Positions 41,336 through 49,877 of a stretch of 64,000 nt of DNA are shown in pieces; position 1 is the first letter of the stretch, and every line of letters begins with the position of its first letter. The position numbers and the translations under genes are program-made. The stretch is from Frigidibacter sp. SD6-1 (GTDB lineage Bacteria; Pseudomonadota; Alphaproteobacteria; Rhodobacterales; Rhodobacteraceae). The notes beneath the pieces are model-generated. The model was not told the origin of the DNA and ran no database searches. It saw only the letters and a program-made list of their open reading frames with translations. The stretch is from positions 53,854 through 117,853 of the forward strand of contig NZ_JARJNR010000009.1 in assembly GCF_030143255.1 (NCBI RefSeq). Direction: 5' to 3'.

Positions 41336-42058
41336 TCAGCCCGGGGCGAAAAGCTCCGGCCGTTCGAGAACGAGAGGTTCGAGGATCTTGATCAGCTGGC
41401 CAAGGTGCTGGCGCGTCGCCTCGCGCGCCTGGACCGGATCACGCGCCTCGAGCGCGGCGACGATCGCCTGATGTTCGCTCAGCGTCGCCTGGACCCGTCC
41501 CGGCTCTGGCAGGATCAGCTGGCGCGCGCGGTTCACATGGACCCAGGAGGTTTCCGCAATCGCCGCCAGCCGGCGGAAACCGGTAAACCCGAGGATCAGT
41601 TCATGCATCTCGGCATCCATCTTGTAGAAGCCCGAAATGTCGCCATCGGCGATCAGGGCCTCCTGCACCCGCAGATTGCGGCGCAGGAGGATCAACTGGT
41701 CCTCGGTGATGGTCGCGGCCACCCGCTCGACCGCCGCCAGTTCAAGCGCCTCGCGCAGGAAGGCGCCTTCCCTGATTTCCTCCATCGAGAAACGGGCGAC
41801 GAAGGTTCCTGCCTGCGGCACGATATCGACGAGCGCCTCGGCGGCGAGCCGCGCCACCGCCTCGGACACGGGCGAGCGCGAGACGCCGAGCGCCTCGCAG
41901 ATCTCGGGCTTGCGCAGAATCTCGCCCGGCCGGTAGGCGAGCGACAGGATCGCCTGTTTCAGGGCGCCATAGACCTTCTGGGCAAGCGAGCCGGGAAAGG
42001 CCTCGAGCGACTGCAGGACGGGCGTCTGCCTTGCCTCTTGCGGCGCACTGTCGTTCAT
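41336..42058 (-). CDS. GntR-family regulator (FCD) of the sugar cluster
   Basis: 240 residues if started at MNDSAPQEARQ (42058); an ATG at 42067 adds three residues. Neither has a clear ribosome site, and the operator ends 7 bases from the first ATG, so repressor binding would cover the start region. Winged HTH at about 30-95 (VYGALKQAILSLAYRPGEILR, LGVSRSPVSEAVARLAAEALV), then an FCD domain with DAEMHELILGFTGFRRL and EHQAIVAALEARDP. Candidate operators: 42065-42080 and 37497-37512. Ligand probably a sugar acid of the pathway. Confidence 0.9.
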   Translation of the reverse strand: MNDSAPQEARQTPVLQSLEAFPGSLAQKVYGALKQAILSLAYRPGEILRKPEICEALGVSRSPVSEAVARLAAEALVDIVPQAGTFVARFSMEEIREGAFLREALELAAVERVAATITEDQLILLRRNLRVQEALIADGDISGFYKMDAEMHELILGFTGFRRLAAIAETSWVHVNRARQLILPEPGRVQATLSEHQAIVAALEARDPVQAREATRQHLGQLIKILEPLVLERPELFAPG

Positions 42059-42064
42059 AGGTAA

Positions 42065-42080
42065 CATACTAACATGTTAG
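42065..42080. promoter_or_regulatory. GntR operator, copy 2
   Basis: CATACTAACATGTTAG contains the perfect 12-bp palindrome CTAACATGTTAG (42069-42080). It sits at the start of the GntR gene and 82 bp before the divergent UxaA-type gene, so it could govern both. Near copy at 37497-37512. Confidence 0.72.
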
Positions 42081-42161
42081 ACCTCGCTCCCTCTCTGTCA
42101 AGCCGCGCCGCGCACTTCGGGCGGTCTGGCCCCGGGCGCGACAGGAAAAGAGGCAAAGCCC

Positions 42162-43694
42162 ATGTCCCCGCCCGAAACGCTCCCCCAAAGGCCGATAATC
42201 CGCCTGCATCCGGATGACAACATTTTCGTGGCGCTGCGCGATTTCGCGGCAGGCGAGGCGGTAGGGGGGGTGCAGCTGGCAGGCCCGGTGCCGCGCGGCC
42301 ACAAGATAGCTGCCCGCGCCCTAGAGCCGGGTGAGCGCGTGATCCGTTACGGCCAGACGATCGGCATCGCCACGCGGGCGATCGCCGCGGGCGAGCATGT
42401 GCACAACCACAATCTCGGCATGGGCGATCACGATCAGGACTACCAGTTCGCAACTGACCTGCGCCCCCTGCCCGCGCCCGGTGCGGCGCGGACATTCATG
42501 GGCTACCGCCGCCCCGACGGACAGGTCGGCACGCGCAATTACCTCGGCATCCTCACATCAGTGAATTGCTCCGGTTCGGTCGCGCGTTTCATCGCCGAGG
42601 CGGCGGAGCGCGCGGGCTGGCTTGACGACTATCCCCATATCGACGGCGTGGTACCCATCGTCCATGGCACAGGTTGCGGCATGTCGGGAAAGGACGAGGG
42701 CTACGAGACCCTGTTCCGCACCCTGCAGGGCTATGCGCGTAACCCGAATTTCGCGGGCATCCTTTTGGTCGGGCTCGGCTGCGAGGTGATGCAGGTCGCC
42801 GATCTCGTCGGCCGCGACCGGCTCAGGGCCGACGGCAATTTCCGCTACATGACGATCCAGCAGACCGGCGGCACCCGCGCCACGATCGACAAGGGGCTGG
42901 CGGAACTGCGGGCCATGGCACCTGCGGCCAATGCCGCCCGGCGGACGGAGGAAAGCCTGCACCACCTGGTGATCGGCATGCAGTGCGGCGGCTCTGACGG
43001 CTATTCCGGCATCACCGCCAACCCGGCGCTCGGCGCGGCCTCGGACCTTCTGGTGGCCCACGGCGGCACGACCATCCTGTCGGAGACGCCGGAGATATAT
43101 GGCGCCGAGCACCTTCTGACCCGCCGCGCGGTCAGCCGCGAGGTCGGCGAGAAACTGATCGCGCGCGTGCGCTGGTGGGAGGATTATACCGCCCGGCTTG
43201 GTGGAGAGATGGACAACAATCCCTCGCCCGGCAACAAGCGCGGCGGGCTGACGACGATCCTGGAAAAATCGCTCGGCGCCGTCGCGAAGGGCGGCACGGC
43301 GCCGCTGGCCCAGGTCTACAAGTTCGCGGAACCGATCACCGAACGCGGCTTCGTCTATATGGACAGCCCGGGCTATGACCCCTGTTCTGTCACCGGCCAG
43401 ATCGCCTCGGGTGCCAATCTCATCGCCTTCACCACCGGGCGCGGCTCGGTCTCGGGCTACAAGCCCGTGCCCTGCATCAAGCTTGCCACCAACAGCGAGA
43501 TGTACGGGCGGATGAAGGGCGACATGGACCTGAACTGCGGCGATATCGTCACCCATGGCGTCAGCATCGAGGAAAAGGGCGCCGAGATCCTTGAACTGAT
43601 GATCCGCGTTGCCTCGGGCGAGAAGACGAAAAGCGAGGAACTGGGCTTTGGCGGCGCGGAGTTCGTGCCCTGGGCCATGGGCGCGGTGATGTGA
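42162..43694 (+). CDS. UxaA-family (altronate-type) dehydratase
   Basis: 510 residues, fused SAF N-terminal domain (PIIRLHPDDNIFVALRDFAAGE) and C-terminal altronase domain. Typical signatures: GYRRPDGQVGTRNYLGILTSVNCSG, HGTGCGM, GLGCEVMQ, MQCGGSDGYSGITANPALG, ETPEIYGAEHLL and DNNPSPGNKRGGLTTILEKSLG; conserved cysteines likely bind iron. Converts an aldonate (altronate in E. coli, galactarate/fuconate relatives elsewhere) to a 2-keto-3-deoxy acid. Divergent from the GntR gene. Likely follows the dehydrogenase and lactonase steps; no dedicated aldolase is in the window. Confidence 0.88.
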   Translation: MSPPETLPQRPIIRLHPDDNIFVALRDFAAGEAVGGVQLAGPVPRGHKIAARALEPGERVIRYGQTIGIATRAIAAGEHVHNHNLGMGDHDQDYQFATDLRPLPAPGAARTFMGYRRPDGQVGTRNYLGILTSVNCSGSVARFIAEAAERAGWLDDYPHIDGVVPIVHGTGCGMSGKDEGYETLFRTLQGYARNPNFAGILLVGLGCEVMQVADLVGRDRLRADGNFRYMTIQQTGGTRATIDKGLAELRAMAPAANAARRTEESLHHLVIGMQCGGSDGYSGITANPALGAASDLLVAHGGTTILSETPEIYGAEHLLTRRAVSREVGEKLIARVRWWEDYTARLGGEMDNNPSPGNKRGGLTTILEKSLGAVAKGGTAPLAQVYKFAEPITERGFVYMDSPGYDPCSVTGQIASGANLIAFTTGRGSVSGYKPVPCIKLATNSEMYGRMKGDMDLNCGDIVTHGVSIEEKGAEILELMIRVASGEKTKSEELGFGGAEFVPWAMGAVM

Positions 43695-43699
43695 CGGCC

Positions 43700-43772
43700 G
43701 CTCATCGCGCCTTGCAGCGCTCTTCGCTCTCTCACCCCGCGCCGCGCGACGAGTGCCGAAGGCATCGAGGAG
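43700..43772. repeat. REP-like element, copy 4 (diverged)
   Basis: Six bases after the dehydratase stop. CTCATCG (43701-43707), CTCTTCG (43720-43726), then CGACGAG (43747-43753) and CGAGGAG (43766-43772). The second pair appears in swapped order relative to 5213. Confidence 0.55.
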
Positions 43773-43832
43773 CGACGCCGCCCGGCGCGCCGCGATTGCA
43801 GAGCGATCCGGCATTCGCTAAAGCCTGCAGCC

Positions 43833-45440
43833 ATGCTCGATGCCCAGACAAACCGCCCCGACCTGCCGCCGGAGATTGCCCGGAGGCGCACGTTCGCCAT
43901 CATCTCGCACCCTGATGCGGGCAAGACGACGCTGACCGAAAAGTTCCTTTTGTTCGGCGGCGCGATCCAGATGGCCGGCCAGGTGCGCGCCAAGGGCGAG
44001 GCGCGGCGCACCCGGTCGGACTTCATGAAGATGGAGCAGGAACGCGGCATTTCCGTCTCGGCCTCGGCCATGTCGTTCGACTTCGGTCAATTCCGCTTCA
44101 ACCTCGTCGATACCCCCGGCCACTCGGACTTTTCCGAAGACACCTACCGCACGCTGACCGCCGTCGATGCCGCGATCATGGTGATTGACGGGGCGAAGGG
44201 CGTCGAAAGCCAGACGCGGAAGCTGTTCGAGGTCTGCCGCCTGCGCGATCTGCCGATCCTGACCTTCTGCAACAAGATGGACCGTGACAGCCGCGACACG
44301 TTCGAGATCATCGACGAGATTCAGGAAAATCTGGCGATTGACGTCTCGCCCGCGTCCTGGCCGATCGGCATGGGCCGCGATTTCATCGGCTGTTACGACA
44401 TATTGCACGACCGGCTGGAACTGATGGACCGGGCCGACCGCAACCGCGTGGCCGAAAGCATCAAGATCGACGGGCTGGACGACCCCAAGCTTGCCGATCA
44501 CGTCCCCGCCGAACAGCTTGCGAAGCTGCGCGAGGAGCTGGAGATGGCGCGCGAGCTTCTGCCCGCCTTCAACCGGCAATCGTTCCTCGAAGGTCACATG
44601 ACGCCCATATGGTTCGGCTCGGCGATCAACTCGTTCGGGGTCAAGGAGCTGATGGCGGGGATCGGCGAATATGGGCCGGAACCGCAGCCGCAGAAGGCGA
44701 ACGAACGCGCGATCTCGGCCGAGGAAAAGCCGGTGACCGGCTTCGTCTTCAAGGTGCAGGCCAACATGGACCCCAAGCACCGCGACCGGGTGGCCTTCGT
44801 CCGCCTTGCCTCGGGGCATTTCGAGCGGGGCATGAAGCTTCTGCATGTCAGGTCGAAGAAACCGATGGCGGTGTCGAACCCCGTCCTCTTTCTCGCCGCC
44901 GACCGCGAACTGGCGGAAGAAGCCTGGGCAGGCGATATCATCGGCATCCCGAACCATGGCCAGCTCAGGATCGGCGACGCGCTGACCGAGGGCGAGGTGC
45001 TGCGGTTCACCGGCATCCCGTCTTTCGCGCCGGAACTGTTGCAGACGGTGCGGGCGGGCGATCCGATGAAAGCGAAACATCTGGAAAAGGCGCTGATGCA
45101 GTTCGCCGAGGAAGGCGCGGCCAAGGTCTTCAAGCCCGCCATCGGTTCGGGCTTCATCGTGGGCGTCGTGGGCGCCCTGCAGTTCGAGGTGCTGGCGAGC
45201 CGGATCGAGCAGGAATATTCGCTGCCCGTGCGTTTTGAAGCCTCGCAATTCACCTCGGCCCGCTGGGTGACGGGGCCGAAGGCGGATGTCGAGAAGTTCG
45301 TGAACACGAACAAGGGCCATATCGCGAATGACCATGACGGAGACATCGTCTATCTGACGCGCCTGCAATGGGACATCGACCGGATCCAGCGCGACTATCC
45401 GGCGCTGAAACTCAGCGCGACCAAGGAAATGATGGTCTGA
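43833..45440 (+). CDS. prfC: Peptide chain release factor 3
   Basis: GTPase of 535 residues that removes RF1/RF2 from the ribosome after peptide release. G1 SHPDAGKTTLTE, switch I region RRTRSDFMKMEQERGISV, G3 LVDTPGHSDFSEDTYRTL, G4 NKMDRDSRDT. Domains II and III follow, with QVGALQFEVL-like VVGALQFEVLASRI. Full RF3 length. Monocistronic, with a REP-like element 60 bp upstream. Confidence 0.97.
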   Translation: MLDAQTNRPDLPPEIARRRTFAIISHPDAGKTTLTEKFLLFGGAIQMAGQVRAKGEARRTRSDFMKMEQERGISVSASAMSFDFGQFRFNLVDTPGHSDFSEDTYRTLTAVDAAIMVIDGAKGVESQTRKLFEVCRLRDLPILTFCNKMDRDSRDTFEIIDEIQENLAIDVSPASWPIGMGRDFIGCYDILHDRLELMDRADRNRVAESIKIDGLDDPKLADHVPAEQLAKLREELEMARELLPAFNRQSFLEGHMTPIWFGSAINSFGVKELMAGIGEYGPEPQPQKANERAISAEEKPVTGFVFKVQANMDPKHRDRVAFVRLASGHFERGMKLLHVRSKKPMAVSNPVLFLAADRELAEEAWAGDIIGIPNHGQLRIGDALTEGEVLRFTGIPSFAPELLQTVRAGDPMKAKHLEKALMQFAEEGAAKVFKPAIGSGFIVGVVGALQFEVLASRIEQEYSLPVRFEASQFTSARWVTGPKADVEKFVNTNKGHIANDHDGDIVYLTRLQWDIDRIQRDYPALKLSATKEMMV

Positions 45441-45812
45441 GCGGCGCAGGCTGCGTCGGGGCGCATGCAACCGGCCCAGTCGGCGCTGCGGCGCAGTGTC
45501 GGACGCTCCGCCATCAATCTGAAGACAATAGGCGCGGCCCTGTGGGCGACAACCCGCCGATGGACAGGTAAATTATGTCACGATTATGGCAATCATGACC
45601 GGATTGGCGCGCCTTCACGCCTTGCTTGGCCCCGATTCGGACAGCCCGTCGCCGCATTCAGGCGGCATACGGCCCGGTTTGTCCGCACAAATCGCGCCAA
45701 TTCCAGTCATATCCGCCAATCGTCACCAAATCCGGAACACTGGCATTGCGTCAAAATTCTGACCCAATTCGAACGGATGAAGGATCGGTGGCTGCTGGTG
45801 TGAGGACCGGAT
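45441..45812. other. 372-bp intergenic region, no gene seen
   Basis: Between prfC and the VPLPA-CTERM gene. No coding sequence with a ribosome site or known family. AT-rich patches around 45569-45600 and 45735-45775 suggest the promoter of the downstream gene; no convincing -35/-10 pair or terminator could be fixed. A small inverted repeat CCGC/GCGG occurs at about 45653-45666. Confidence 0.5.
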
Positions 45813-46322
45813 ATGAAACAATTTTCGCTGAAGGCGCTCGTGGTGGCGGCAGTGCTCGGCTCGGCCGGATCGGCGTCGGCTGTCACGCTCAACATCGACA
45901 GCGGCTGGGACCGGTTCGCGTTCGGCGCGGTCGGAACGCTTGCCAAGCGGGTCTTCACCTTCACCCTGTCGGGCTTTGCCAACCTCTCGATCGTCGACGG
46001 CTATCTTGCGGGCGACCAGTTCGAGGTCTTCCTCAACACTGTCTCACAGGGGCTGACCTCGGTTCCGGTGCAGGGCACCACCAATCTCGGCGCCAACTAT
46101 GACGCCGCCTTCGGCGACCCAGATTTCAGCAACTGGACGCAGCGGCTCGGCCCCGGCAGCTATACGCTGACCATGCTCGTCACCCAACGCTCCGGCACCA
46201 ACACGATCGACCATCTCGGCGCCGTGCGCCTCGATACAGCGCCGATCCCGCTCCCTGCTGCAGGGCTTCTGCTTCTGACGGCTCTCGGCGCCGCGGCGGC
46301 GGCGCGGCGGCGCAGCATCTAG
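45813..46322 (+). CDS. VPLPA-CTERM sorting-domain secreted protein
   Basis: 169 residues. Signal peptide MKQFSLKALVVAAVLGSAGSASA, an Ig/beta-rich middle (LNIDSGWDRFAFG, FTFTLSGFANLSIVDGYLAGDQFEVFLN) and a C-terminal tripartite sorting tail: IPLPAAGLLLLTALGAAAAA followed by RRRSI. The tail matches the VPLPA-CTERM class, handled by exosortase-like systems; no exosortase is in the window. Probably exported and linked to the envelope or exopolysaccharide. GAGGA precedes the ATG. Two strong hairpins follow. Confidence 0.87.
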   Translation: MKQFSLKALVVAAVLGSAGSASAVTLNIDSGWDRFAFGAVGTLAKRVFTFTLSGFANLSIVDGYLAGDQFEVFLNTVSQGLTSVPVQGTTNLGANYDAAFGDPDFSNWTQRLGPGSYTLTMLVTQRSGTNTIDHLGAVRLDTAPIPLPAAGLLLLTALGAAAAARRRSI

Positions 46323-46339
46323 CGCCGCCGAATCGAGAA

Positions 46340-46413
46340 GGGTTTCCCCTCTGCCGCACCAGGCGGGAAACCCGAGACAAACGCCGTTCGCACAGCCCCG
46401 CGGACGGCGTTTG
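46340..46413 (+). terminator. Two tandem terminator hairpins
   Basis: Hairpin 1: GGGTTTCCC (46340-46348) with GGGAAACCC (46365-46373), 16-nt loop. Hairpin 2: CAAACGCCGT (46378-46387) with ACGGCGTTTG (46404-46413), followed by CTTGTG. Both perfect stems, 18 and 56 bp after the VPLPA-CTERM stop. Confidence 0.75.
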
Positions 46414-46437
46414 CTTGTGCCGCAAGCCATGGCACGA

Positions 46438-46466
46438 TTGACCTTTTTCGTCGTTTGCGTTAGGTG
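46438..46466 (+). promoter_or_regulatory. Probable promoter of the DEAD-box helicase gene
   Basis: TTGACC (46438-46443), 17-bp T-rich spacer, TAGGTG (46461-46466), about 95 bp before the ATG. The leader of roughly 90 bases is long enough for the cold-shock or autoregulatory control common to such helicases, but no specific element is evident. Confidence 0.45.
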
Positions 46467-46561
46467 CGGGCCACCCGCATCCGGCGGGCACTGCCACGGG
46501 GCGCCCGGCATATTGCGTCCCTTCACCCTTGCGGCCCGATGCCGCGACCTGATGGACGCTA

Positions 46562-48109
46562 ATGACCAAGTTCAACGACCTGAAACTGGACCCCCGGGTC
46601 CTTCAAGCCATTGCCGAAGCCGGCTACGAAAACCCCACACCGATCCAGGCCGGCGCCATCCCGCCCGCCCTTGAAGGAAAGGATGTGCTGGGCATCGCCC
46701 AGACCGGCACCGGCAAGACCGCCTCCTTCACCCTGCCGATGATCACCCTTCTTTCGAAGGGTCGCGCCCGGGCAAGGATGCCGCGCTCGCTGGTGCTGGC
46801 GCCGACGCGCGAACTGGCCGCGCAGGTGGCCGAGAATTTCGACGTCTACGCCAAACATACCAAACTCACCAAGGCGCTGCTCATAGGCGGCGTTTCCTTC
46901 GGCGAGCAGGACAAGCTGATCGACCGCGGCGTCGACGTGCTGATCGCGACGCCCGGGCGCCTTCTTGACCATTTCGAGCGCGGCAAGCTTTTGCTGACCG
47001 GCGTGCAGATCATGGTCGTGGACGAGGCCGACCGCATGCTCGACATGGGTTTCATCCCCGATATCGAACGGATTTTTCAGCTAACGCCTTTCACCCGCCA
47101 GACGCTGTTCTTCAGCGCCACGATGGCACCGGAGATCGAGCGGATCACCAACACTTTCCTGCATACGCCGGTGAAGATCGAGGTGGCACGCCAGGCCACC
47201 GCTTCCGAGACGATCGAGCAGCGGCTGATCCAGATCGTCCCCGCCCGCAAAGACCAGACGGCCAAGGCCAAGCGCGAGCTTCTGCGCGCCGTGATCAAGG
47301 CCGAAGGCGCGGCCTGCACCAACGCCATCCTCTTTTGCAACCGCAAGACCGAGGTCGATATCGTTGCCAAATCGCTGAAGACGCATGGTTTCAACGCGGC
47401 GCCCATCCATGGCGACCTCGACCAGAGCCAGCGGATGCGGACCCTGGACGATTTCCGCGAGGGTCGGCTGCAGTTCCTCGTCGCCTCCGACGTGGCGGCG
47501 CGGGGCCTGGACATTCCCGCAGTGAGCCATGTCTTCAACTTCGATCTGCCCAGCCATGCCGAGGACTATGTCCACCGGATCGGCCGCACCGGGCGCGCGG
47601 GCCGCAAGGGCACGGCGATTTCCATCGCGACGCCCGGCGACCAGAAATATCTCGACCAGATCGAGGCGCTGGTGAAGAAGGAAATCCCGCGCGGCGATGT
47701 TCCCGAAGGGTTCGCACTGTCGGAAGCCGCGCAGAAACCACCGCGCAAGGATGATGGCCCGAAAGGCCGCGGCGCCCGTCCGGCACGTCCGGCGCGCGAG
47801 GAAAAGCGCGCCCGTCCGATCAAGGAGCACGGTCAGGAAGCCTCGATGGCGCCGGTCGTGGCCGAACCGATCCTGGTGGCGGAAGCGCCGGAGGCCGCCG
47901 CCCGCCCCGCGCGCAGCGACAGCCGCCCCGAAGAGCGCAAGCGCGAGCGGAGGTCCGAAAACCGTTCGGATCGTTCGGACCGCCCCGACCGCCCCGACCG
48001 CAACGAGCGCCGGGACCGGCGCGAGGAGCCGGTGGTGGGGATGGGCGACCATGTGCCCGATTTCCTGATGCGCGGCCTGCCGCAGGCCAAGGCCGCCGGA
48101 GACGCCTGA
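46562..48109 (+). CDS. DEAD-box RNA helicase, RhlE-like
   Basis: 515 residues. Q motif FNDLKLDPRVLQAIAEAGYENPTPIQ, motif I AQTGTGKT, Ia PTRELAAQ, II VDEADRMLD, III SATMAP, IV AILFCNRK, V ASDVAARGLDIP, VI HRIGRTGRAG. After residue 375 comes a disordered, highly charged tail rich in Arg/Pro/Asp with RSDRSDRPDRPDRNERRD-type repeats, then VPDFLMRGLP. RNA remodelling in ribosome assembly or mRNA decay; RNase J is encoded convergently next door, but a functional link is only a thought. Confidence 0.93.
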   Translation: MTKFNDLKLDPRVLQAIAEAGYENPTPIQAGAIPPALEGKDVLGIAQTGTGKTASFTLPMITLLSKGRARARMPRSLVLAPTRELAAQVAENFDVYAKHTKLTKALLIGGVSFGEQDKLIDRGVDVLIATPGRLLDHFERGKLLLTGVQIMVVDEADRMLDMGFIPDIERIFQLTPFTRQTLFFSATMAPEIERITNTFLHTPVKIEVARQATASETIEQRLIQIVPARKDQTAKAKRELLRAVIKAEGAACTNAILFCNRKTEVDIVAKSLKTHGFNAAPIHGDLDQSQRMRTLDDFREGRLQFLVASDVAARGLDIPAVSHVFNFDLPSHAEDYVHRIGRTGRAGRKGTAISIATPGDQKYLDQIEALVKKEIPRGDVPEGFALSEAAQKPPRKDDGPKGRGARPARPAREEKRARPIKEHGQEASMAPVVAEPILVAEAPEAAARPARSDSRPEERKRERRSENRSDRSDRPDRPDRNERRDRREEPVVGMGDHVPDFLMRGLPQAKAAGDA

Positions 48110-48116
48110 GCAGAGG

Positions 48117-48180
48117 CTCGTCGAGCATTTCATGCACTCCTCGCCGTCAGGCCCGAAGAGTGCACGCAGTGCTCGATGAG
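48117..48180. repeat. REP-like palindromic element, copy 5
   Basis: Between the convergent helicase and RNase J genes. CTCGTCG (48117-48123) and CTCCTCG flank GAGCATTTCATGCA; then CGAAGAG and CGATGAG (48174-48180) flank TGCACGCAGTGCT. Aligns closely with the reverse complement of 5213-5278, including the CATTTCATG and ACTGCGTG cores. Confidence 0.7.
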
Positions 48181-48197
48181 GCGCCTGTCGGGCGCTC

Positions 48198-49877
48198 TTA
48201 TTCGGCCAGAAGGCGGCTGATCACCACGCTGACCTCGGGCTTCTTGCCCACCTCTTCGGCCGCGACCTGGCGGACGATGCGCTTGATCGCCTCGTCGAGC
48301 TTGCCGTCGTCGCGGATCACCTTGTCCGGCGCGCCTTCCAGGAACTCCCCCAGCTCGTCCTCGATCGCATCGGCCAGCGCCTTGCCGGTCGCGCCGGTTT
48401 CCGGCAGGCCCATAAGCTCGACCCAGGCGTCGCCCAGGGGGGCGCCATCCTCGTCGATGATCACGGTCGCGAAGACGACCCCGTTCAGCGCCATGCGGAT
48501 CCGGTCGCGCACCACGCCATCCAACGCGCCAATGAGCGCCGTCCCGTCAAGGTAAAGCCGACCGGTCTCGATCTGCTCGACGACCGCGGGCGCGGCGCCC
48601 GACAGGCTGACCATCGTGCCGTTCGTCACGATGGCCGCCCCCATGCCCTTTGCGCGCGCGAGCCCCGCATGTTCGCGCAGATGGCGGTGTTCGCCGTGCA
48701 TCGGCACCACCATCAGCGGGTTCACCAGCTCGTGCACGGCTTCCAGGTCCGGCCGGTTGGCGTGGCCCGAAACGTGATAGGCGCCGCCCCGGTCGTCGAT
48801 CACATCCACGCCCCGGATCGACAGGGCGTTCATGATGCGGATCACATCCTTTTCGTTGCCCGGGATGGTCTTGGAAGAGAAGAGGAACATGTCGCCCTCC
48901 CTCAGCTCGATCCCCAGATATTTGCCACGGCTCAGCGCGGCGGAGGCCGCGCGCCGTTCGCCCTGGCTGCCGGTCACGATCAGCATCAGCGACTGGCGCG
49001 GCAGTTCCTCGGCCTCCTCGGGGGAAAGGACGCGCGGGAAATCGGTCAGAAGGCCGGTCTCGACGGCGGTCGTCACCATCTTGTTCATCGCGCGGCCGAG
49101 AAGGCAGATCGAGCGTCCCGCCGCCCGTCCCGCCTCGGCCAGCGTCTTCAGCCGTGCGACGTTCGAGGCGAAGGTGGTGGCGACCACCATCCCCTCCTGT
49201 TCGGCGATGAGTTTCGCGAGCGGTTCGGCCAGCGTCGCCTCGGACCGGCCGGGCAAGGGCGAGAAGACATTGGTGGAATCGCAGACAAGCGCGCGGACGC
49301 GGCCATTCTCGGTCGCGATCCTCAGCCATTCCTCGGGATTGAACGGCTCGCCGACGATGGGCGTGCCGTCGAGCTTGAAGTCGCCCGAATGCACCACCCG
49401 TCCGGCCGGCGTGTCGATGATCAGCCCCGCACTTTCCGGGATCGAATGGCTGACCGGCACGAACTGCACGCGGAAGGGCCCGGCCTCTGTCACGGCCGGG
49501 CGCGGCCCCACCACATGGATCGCGTCGGTGGGCTGGCCCGCCTCCTCCATCTTGCTTGCGGCAATCGCGCCGGTGAATTTGCGCGCATAAACCGGCGCGC
49601 GGAGTTTCGGCCAGAGATGACCAAGCGCGCCCACATGATCCTCGTGAGCGTGCGTGATGAAGATCGCCTCGATCCGGCTCTGGTTTTCGACCAGCCAGCT
49701 GATGTCGGCCATGATCAGATCGACACCGGGCGACGTGTCCATGTCGGGAAAGGCCACCCCCAGATCGACGACGATCAGCCGTTCCTGCCCCGGTCTGCCA
49801 TAGCCATAGACATAGCAGTTCATGCCGATCTCTCCGGCGCCGCCGAGCGGCATGTAGATCAGGCGTTCGTCAGTCAT
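48198..49877 (-). CDS. rnj: Ribonuclease J
   Basis: 559 residues, metallo-beta-lactamase/beta-CASP RNase. Metal-binding HAHEDH motif in IFITHAHEDHVGALG; further ligands in VPVSHSIPES and VVHSGDFKLD; beta-CASP region with LIVTGSQGE and YHVSGHANR; VPMHGEHRHL. C-terminal domain of about 100 residues. Endo- and 5'-exonuclease in rRNA maturation and mRNA decay; alphaproteobacteria often carry it beside RNase E. Start at 49877 overlaps the coaX stop by 4 bp. Confidence 0.96.
   Translation of the reverse strand: MTDERLIYMPLGGAGEIGMNCYVYGYGRPGQERLIVVDLGVAFPDMDTSPGVDLIMADISWLVENQSRIEAIFITHAHEDHVGALGHLWPKLRAPVYARKFTGAIAASKMEEAGQPTDAIHVVGPRPAVTEAGPFRVQFVPVSHSIPESAGLIIDTPAGRVVHSGDFKLDGTPIVGEPFNPEEWLRIATENGRVRALVCDSTNVFSPLPGRSEATLAEPLAKLIAEQEGMVVATTFASNVARLKTLAEAGRAAGRSICLLGRAMNKMVTTAVETGLLTDFPRVLSPEEAEELPRQSLMLIVTGSQGERRAASAALSRGKYLGIELREGDMFLFSSKTIPGNEKDVIRIMNALSIRGVDVIDDRGGAYHVSGHANRPDLEAVHELVNPLMVVPMHGEHRHLREHAGLARAKGMGAAIVTNGTMVSLSGAAPAVVEQIETGRLYLDGTALIGALDGVVRDRIRMALNGVVFATVIIDEDGAPLGDAWVELMGLPETGATGKALADAIEDELGEFLEGAPDKVIRDDGKLDEAIKRIVRQVAAEEVGKKPEVSVVISRLLAE

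Noticed and set aside
46064..46530. Minus-strand open frames over the VPLPA-CTERM gene
   Set aside because: The plus-strand gene has a signal peptide, sorting tail, ribosome site and terminators; the minus frames have none.
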